Shown in pieces: positions 60,126-64,000 of a stretch of DNA of 64,000 bases (position 1 is its first letter; each line of letters opens with the position of its first letter). Source of the stretch: Aquila chrysaetos chrysaetos. Its lineage: Eukaryota; Chordata; Aves; Accipitriformes; Accipitridae. The notes beneath the pieces are model-generated. The model did not search any database, was not told where the DNA came from, and saw only the letters and a list, made by a program, of their open reading frames with translations. A program made the translations under genes and the position numbers. The stretch lies in contig NW_024470381.1 of assembly GCF_900496995.4 (NCBI RefSeq), positions 796,687 to 860,686 on the forward strand, written 5' to 3'.

Positions 60126-60725
60126 GTGAGTGATAAATGGCGGCGGGGCCGCCTCCACCCCTGCCCTCCCTGTCCCCACTAATCCACCGGTGGGTGTCGT
60201 TTCCCTCCACACACACTGGGGTAGCTCCCGGTAGGGTCATCCGCGCCGGGCCTTATCCGGGGCCGCTACCTGGGGCCCGCCCTCCCTTCCGTTCCCCCCC
60301 CCCCGTGCCGAGAGGCGCCCGTTGTGTCCCCCCCGCCCCGGAGGTGTCCGTGTCCCTCCCAGCCCCGGAGGGGATGCCCGGTGTGTTCCCGCCCACCTCC
60401 CCTGGAGCTACCCGGTGTCCTTATCCCCCCCCGGGGCTCCCCCTTCCCCCCCCCTCGTCTCTGTGCCTTCCCCCCCGCCCTCCCCCCCTTATTCCCCACA
60501 CCGGGGGTGCCCGGTGCCCCCTTCCCCATCACCCGTGGGTGCTCCCATGTCCCTGCCAGGTGTCCCTTACCCACCACGTCTGTCTCCCCCTCAAAGTCTC
60601 TCCACGTGCCCTAACGCAGCCCTCCACCCTCAGGTGGGGAACAGCTCCTCTTCCTCCTCGGTGCCTAGTGGGAGCCCCCCCCCCCCCCCCCCCCCCAGGC
60701 TCGGTGACATCTAGGGGACGCCAGG

Positions 60726-63700
60726 ATGTGGCACGAAGCCCGCAAGCATGAGCGCAAGCTGCGAGGGATGATGGTGGACTACAAGAAGCGTGCGGAACGC
60801 CGTAGGGAATACTACGAGAAGATCGTGAGTGGCCCCGACTTCATCCCTTCCTTGGGGGCAGCAGTGGCCCTCCACTGTCCCTGGCTGGGCCCTGATTTGG
60901 GGCACGCCTGGGGTGTTTGGGAACCACCTGGGTGCTTCGCGGCTTGTTTTTGGGGTGGAAGAGGGATGCATGAAGGAGCTGCGGCACTCGCTGCCGCCTG
61001 CCTTTCCTTGGGGACCCCACTGGGGATGTCCATGGGTGGGCACCCTAAATCCACACAAGCAAAACTGTCCCCCTTTCAGGTCCCCTTTTTCCCTAAGGCT
61101 CAGGGCTCCCGCTCCCCCTTTTCTTTGAGAGTTCCACTCCCCCTTTTCCCCAAGGCTCCCACTCTCCCCTTCTCCGCAGGGTTTGGGGCTCCCACTCCAC
61201 CTTTCCCTGAGGCTCCCACTGCCCCTTTTCGCCAGGGCTCAGGGCTCCTGCTCCCCGCTTTTTTCCAAGGCTGCTGCTCCCCCTTTTGCCTGAGACTCCC
61301 ACTCCCCCTGTCGTGGTTTAACCCCAGCTAGCAACTAAGCACCACGCAGCCGCTCACTCACTCCCCCCCCCACCCAGTGGGATGGGGGAGAAAATCAGGA
61401 AAAGAAGTAAAACTCGTGAGTTGAGATAAAAACAGTTTAGTAGAACAGAAAAGAGTAAACTAATAATGATAATGATAACAGTAATAAAATGACAATAGTA
61501 ATAGTAAAAGGATTCGAATATACAAGTGGTGCACAATGCAGTTGCTCACCACCTGCTGATCGATGCCCAGTTAGTCTCCGAGAGGCGATCCCCACACCCC
61601 TGCTCCCCCCAGTTCCTATACTAGATGTGACATCCCATGGTATGGAATACCCCGTTGGCCACTTTGGATCAGCTGCCCTGGCTGTGTCCTGTGCCAGTTT
61701 CTTGTGCCCCTCCAGCTTTCTCACTGGCCGGGCATGAGAGGCTGAAAAATCCTTGACTGAGTATAAACATTACTTAGGAACAACTGAAAACATCAGTGTT
61801 ATCAATATTCTTCTCATACCTAACTCAAAAACATAGCACTGTACCAGCTAGTAGGAAGACAATTAACTCTGTTCCAGCTGAAACCAGGATACCCTCTTAT
61901 TCCCCAGAGCTCAGGGCTCCTGTTCCCCCTTTTTTCCAAGGCTCAGGGCTCCCCCTTTTCCCTGAGACTCCTACTCCCCCTTTTCCCCAGAGCTCAGGGC
62001 TCCTGCTCCCCCTTTTCCCCAGGGCTCAGGGCTCCCAATCCCGCTTTTTCTCAAAGCTTGGGGCTCCTGGTCCCCCTTTTCCCCAAGGCTCGGGCTCCCC
62101 CTTTTCTCCAGCGCTGGAGGCTTGGGGCTCCCCCTTTTCCCTGAGCCTCAGGTCTCCTGCTGCCTTTTTTCTTAACCCTTGGTGTTTTTATTCTTTTTTT
62201 TCTTTTTTTCTAACTTTGGGGGTTTCTGCTTCTCCTAGAAAAAGGACCCAGCCCAGTTTCTCCAGGTTCATGGCCGGGCCTGCAAGATCCACCTGGACTC
62301 GGCCGTCGCGCTGGCCGCTGAAAGCCCCGTCAACATGTGAGTAGCCCTGCACAGGGCCAAAGGCGTCTGCTGCTGCTCCCTAAGCAGCTCTGGGAGGTTT
62401 GGGGGGAGCGGTCGGTGCCTTGCCGAAGCCCGGGGGGGCTCTCGTGCAGCTGCAGTGTCTTTGAGAAGTGCCAAGCCCATTGGCGAGGGTTCAGGTGTGT
62501 GTTGCGAGGGTTCTCGCCCAGCTGGCAGCATGTGCCCGGCTGCTCGGCTCCTTGTAGCACAGCCCTGGGGCTGGCCAGGTCCCTCCCACCCTGGGAAATG
62601 AAATCAAGGCCGGTTCCTGCTTGTCAAAACCAAATAAAAAGGACTCGGCTCCTCCTCCACCAGAGCTTCTAGGAGACGCCGCTGCAGCAAACGAGTTGGT
62701 TCTCCCCTCCCCGCTCGGGAGTGACTAATGCAGGATTGCTGAGCGCGCCTGTCGGTGCTTGACGGGGCGGGGGTTGTGCGGGTTTGGGGGGGCCCAGCTC
62801 CTGCCAGGGGGGCTTCCTGGCTGTCCCCCAGCCCTGAACGACATCTCTCTCCCCTCACAGGATGCCCTGGCAGGGGGACACGAACAACATGATCGACCGC
62901 TTCGATGTGCGGGCGCACCTGGATTATATCCCCACGTACACCCCGCCCCTGCTGAACCCCATGTAAGCCGTGGGGTGCCGGGGCACCCCGCTTCGACAGG
63001 AGCTGCTGGGTCCGGATCAGGCCTTCTCGGGGTCTGTTTTTGAGCGGTTGCCTGAGTTTTCAGAGCCGGCGTCACCTGCGAGCCTGGCTGGGGTCGCTGC
63101 AGGGCAGGCAGGGCTGCTTTTTAGATTTTCGGTACTGGAACCGGCGTGGAGATCCCAGTATCGGGAGGATAAACTGGAACAAGTGTAGAGGGATGGGGAG
63201 GACCGGAGCACAGGGTGAAGGGGAACCCCACAGCAGCTTTTCCATACCTAAAACATTAGAGAGGACGGAGCTGAGCTCTTTGCAGAGGTTTGCAGTAAAA
63301 GGGCATGATGAAAAGGCCAAAATTAGAGCGGAGGAGTTAAGTACCAGCGCAACTCCCAGAGGCTGGGAGGGTTCTCTCTCTCTGGAGAGGGGTACTGCTC
63401 AGCTGGAGCGAGCTGCTGTAGTCGGCCCTGCTTTGAGCAAGGACAGGGCAGAAGGCAAATATCGCCCCAGGCCTGGGTCTGTGAAGAGCAGCCACGTTCC
63501 TTTCCTGCCCCTGCTTGCTGCTGCTCTGGCACCTCCTTACCCTCTCTGGCCTCAGCACGAGCTCCGGAGAGGAGTTTGGCCCCTTTGTTGGGTTTTCAAG
63601 GGAATTCCAGACCAGCATGTGATCCTTCGCCTGCAAACCCCAGCCCTGATCTCTCCACGAAGCAGGGGATCTGATCACGCTAAGCCAAGCAGAAAGGGGT

Positions 63701-63877
63701 CGTGGTTTTTCCGGGGTCCAAAATCCCTTGGGGAGAGGGGAACCTCCATCTCCCCAGAGGCTTGTGAGCACCAAAAGCCGCATCTGCTCCTTTCCAGCTC
63801 CCCCGAGCAGGAGTCTGATGAGAGAAAGTGTAACTACGAGCGGTACCGAGGCCTGGTGCAGAACGACTTTGCCGGCA
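60726..63877 (+). CDS. CLASRP: CLASRP copy 2, first four coding exons
   Basis: Exons: 60726-60824 (ATG), 62239-62336, 62861-62962, 63798-63877, all with intact splice sites; the gene continues beyond the window. The N-terminus is identical to copy 1. Differences include CKIHLDSAVALAAE here against CKVHLDSAIALAAE in copy 1 (human CKVHLDSAVALAAE), so each copy has one private change. GDTNNMIDRFDV here matches human where copy 1 has GDANNMIDRFDV, and IPTYT here stands against IPLYT. It appears to be an intact coding gene. The intron after the first coding exon is enlarged by a repeat and an LTR. Confidence 0.93.
61085..62165. repeat. C/T-rich repeat expanded in CLASRP copy 2 intron
   Basis: 'ggctcccactcccccttttccccaa' units on both sides of the LTR (61085-61308 and 61892-62165). 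Copy 1 has only a short version (34480-34520), so the array expanded after the copies separated. The intron is about 1.4 kb against 0.36 kb in copy 1. Confidence 0.88.
61309..61891 (+). mobile_element. solo LTR, avian ERV-L-like family
   Basis: Starts TGTCGTGGTTTAACCCC and ends CAGCTGAAACCAGGATA, an imperfect inverted pair. About 583 bases, AT-rich, with an 'ataatgataatgataacagtaataaa' stretch. The end and the part near 61665-61745 match, in reverse, the LTR pieces flanking the pol fossil in the ERCC1 intron, so both belong to one family. No clear target duplication could be read in the C-rich flanks. Absent from CLASRP copy 1. Confidence 0.85.
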
Positions 63878-64000
63878 GTAAGTGTCTGGTGCAGGCGGGA
63901 GGGTCAGGGCCGCATGAGACAGAGTGAGCCCCCGCGATTTGGGAGAAATCCCAGGTCATCCAGGGCATGGCTTGACGTAGCACCAGCCGAAGGGCGAGGG

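Overview
The window is vertebrate genomic DNA, almost certainly from a bird. It carries a CR1 LINE fragment, avian-type LTR elements, extreme GC content with long C/G homopolymers, very short intergenic distances and introns filled with minisatellites. This is the texture of a gene-dense dot microchromosome. The genes correspond to human 19q13.32. All exon calls were made by eye from splice sites, reading phase and remembered family sequences; nothing was aligned by software.

Layout: the 3' end of a CR1 (1-265, minus); PPP1R13L/iASPP N-terminal half (423-4297, minus, leaving the window on the left); POLR1G (6247-7636, plus), head-to-head with PPP1R13L and tail-to-tail with ERCC1; ERCC1 (7718-13313, minus) with an ERV fossil and two solo LTRs in its introns; a small CIPC paralogue (14031-15239, minus) with a triple E-box cluster upstream; CLPTM1 (17575-25971, minus), head-to-head with RELB (26306-32285, plus) across a short promoter with two kappaB sites; CLASRP (34138-42187, plus); GEMIN7 (42360-42709, minus, reading frame disturbed); and PPP1R37 exons 1-3 (43742-53141, plus).

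A gap of exactly 500 Ns (54560-55059) then interrupts PPP1R37. After it comes a second copy of the RELB-CLASRP segment (55060 to the window end), matching 28151-36360. Hand comparison gives about 5% intron divergence in one sampled stretch. One 216-base exon has 7 differences, all synonymous. An LTR is present only in the second copy. This is too different for ordinary alleles, so it is either a real diverged duplication or foreign or alternative sequence joined by scaffolding.

The genes are mostly housekeeping or signalling: DNA repair (ERCC1), Pol I transcription (POLR1G), p53/NF-kappaB control (PPP1R13L, RELB), receptor trafficking (CLPTM1), splicing and snRNP assembly (CLASRP, GEMIN7), PP1 regulation (PPP1R37) and a probable circadian repressor (CIPC-like). 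Most are arranged as divergent pairs sharing CpG-rich promoters. The two most notable points are the CIPC-like gene with its E-box cluster and the duplicated RELB-CLASRP block. Several exons show one-base C/G-tract length discrepancies, which look more like sequencing error than gene decay.
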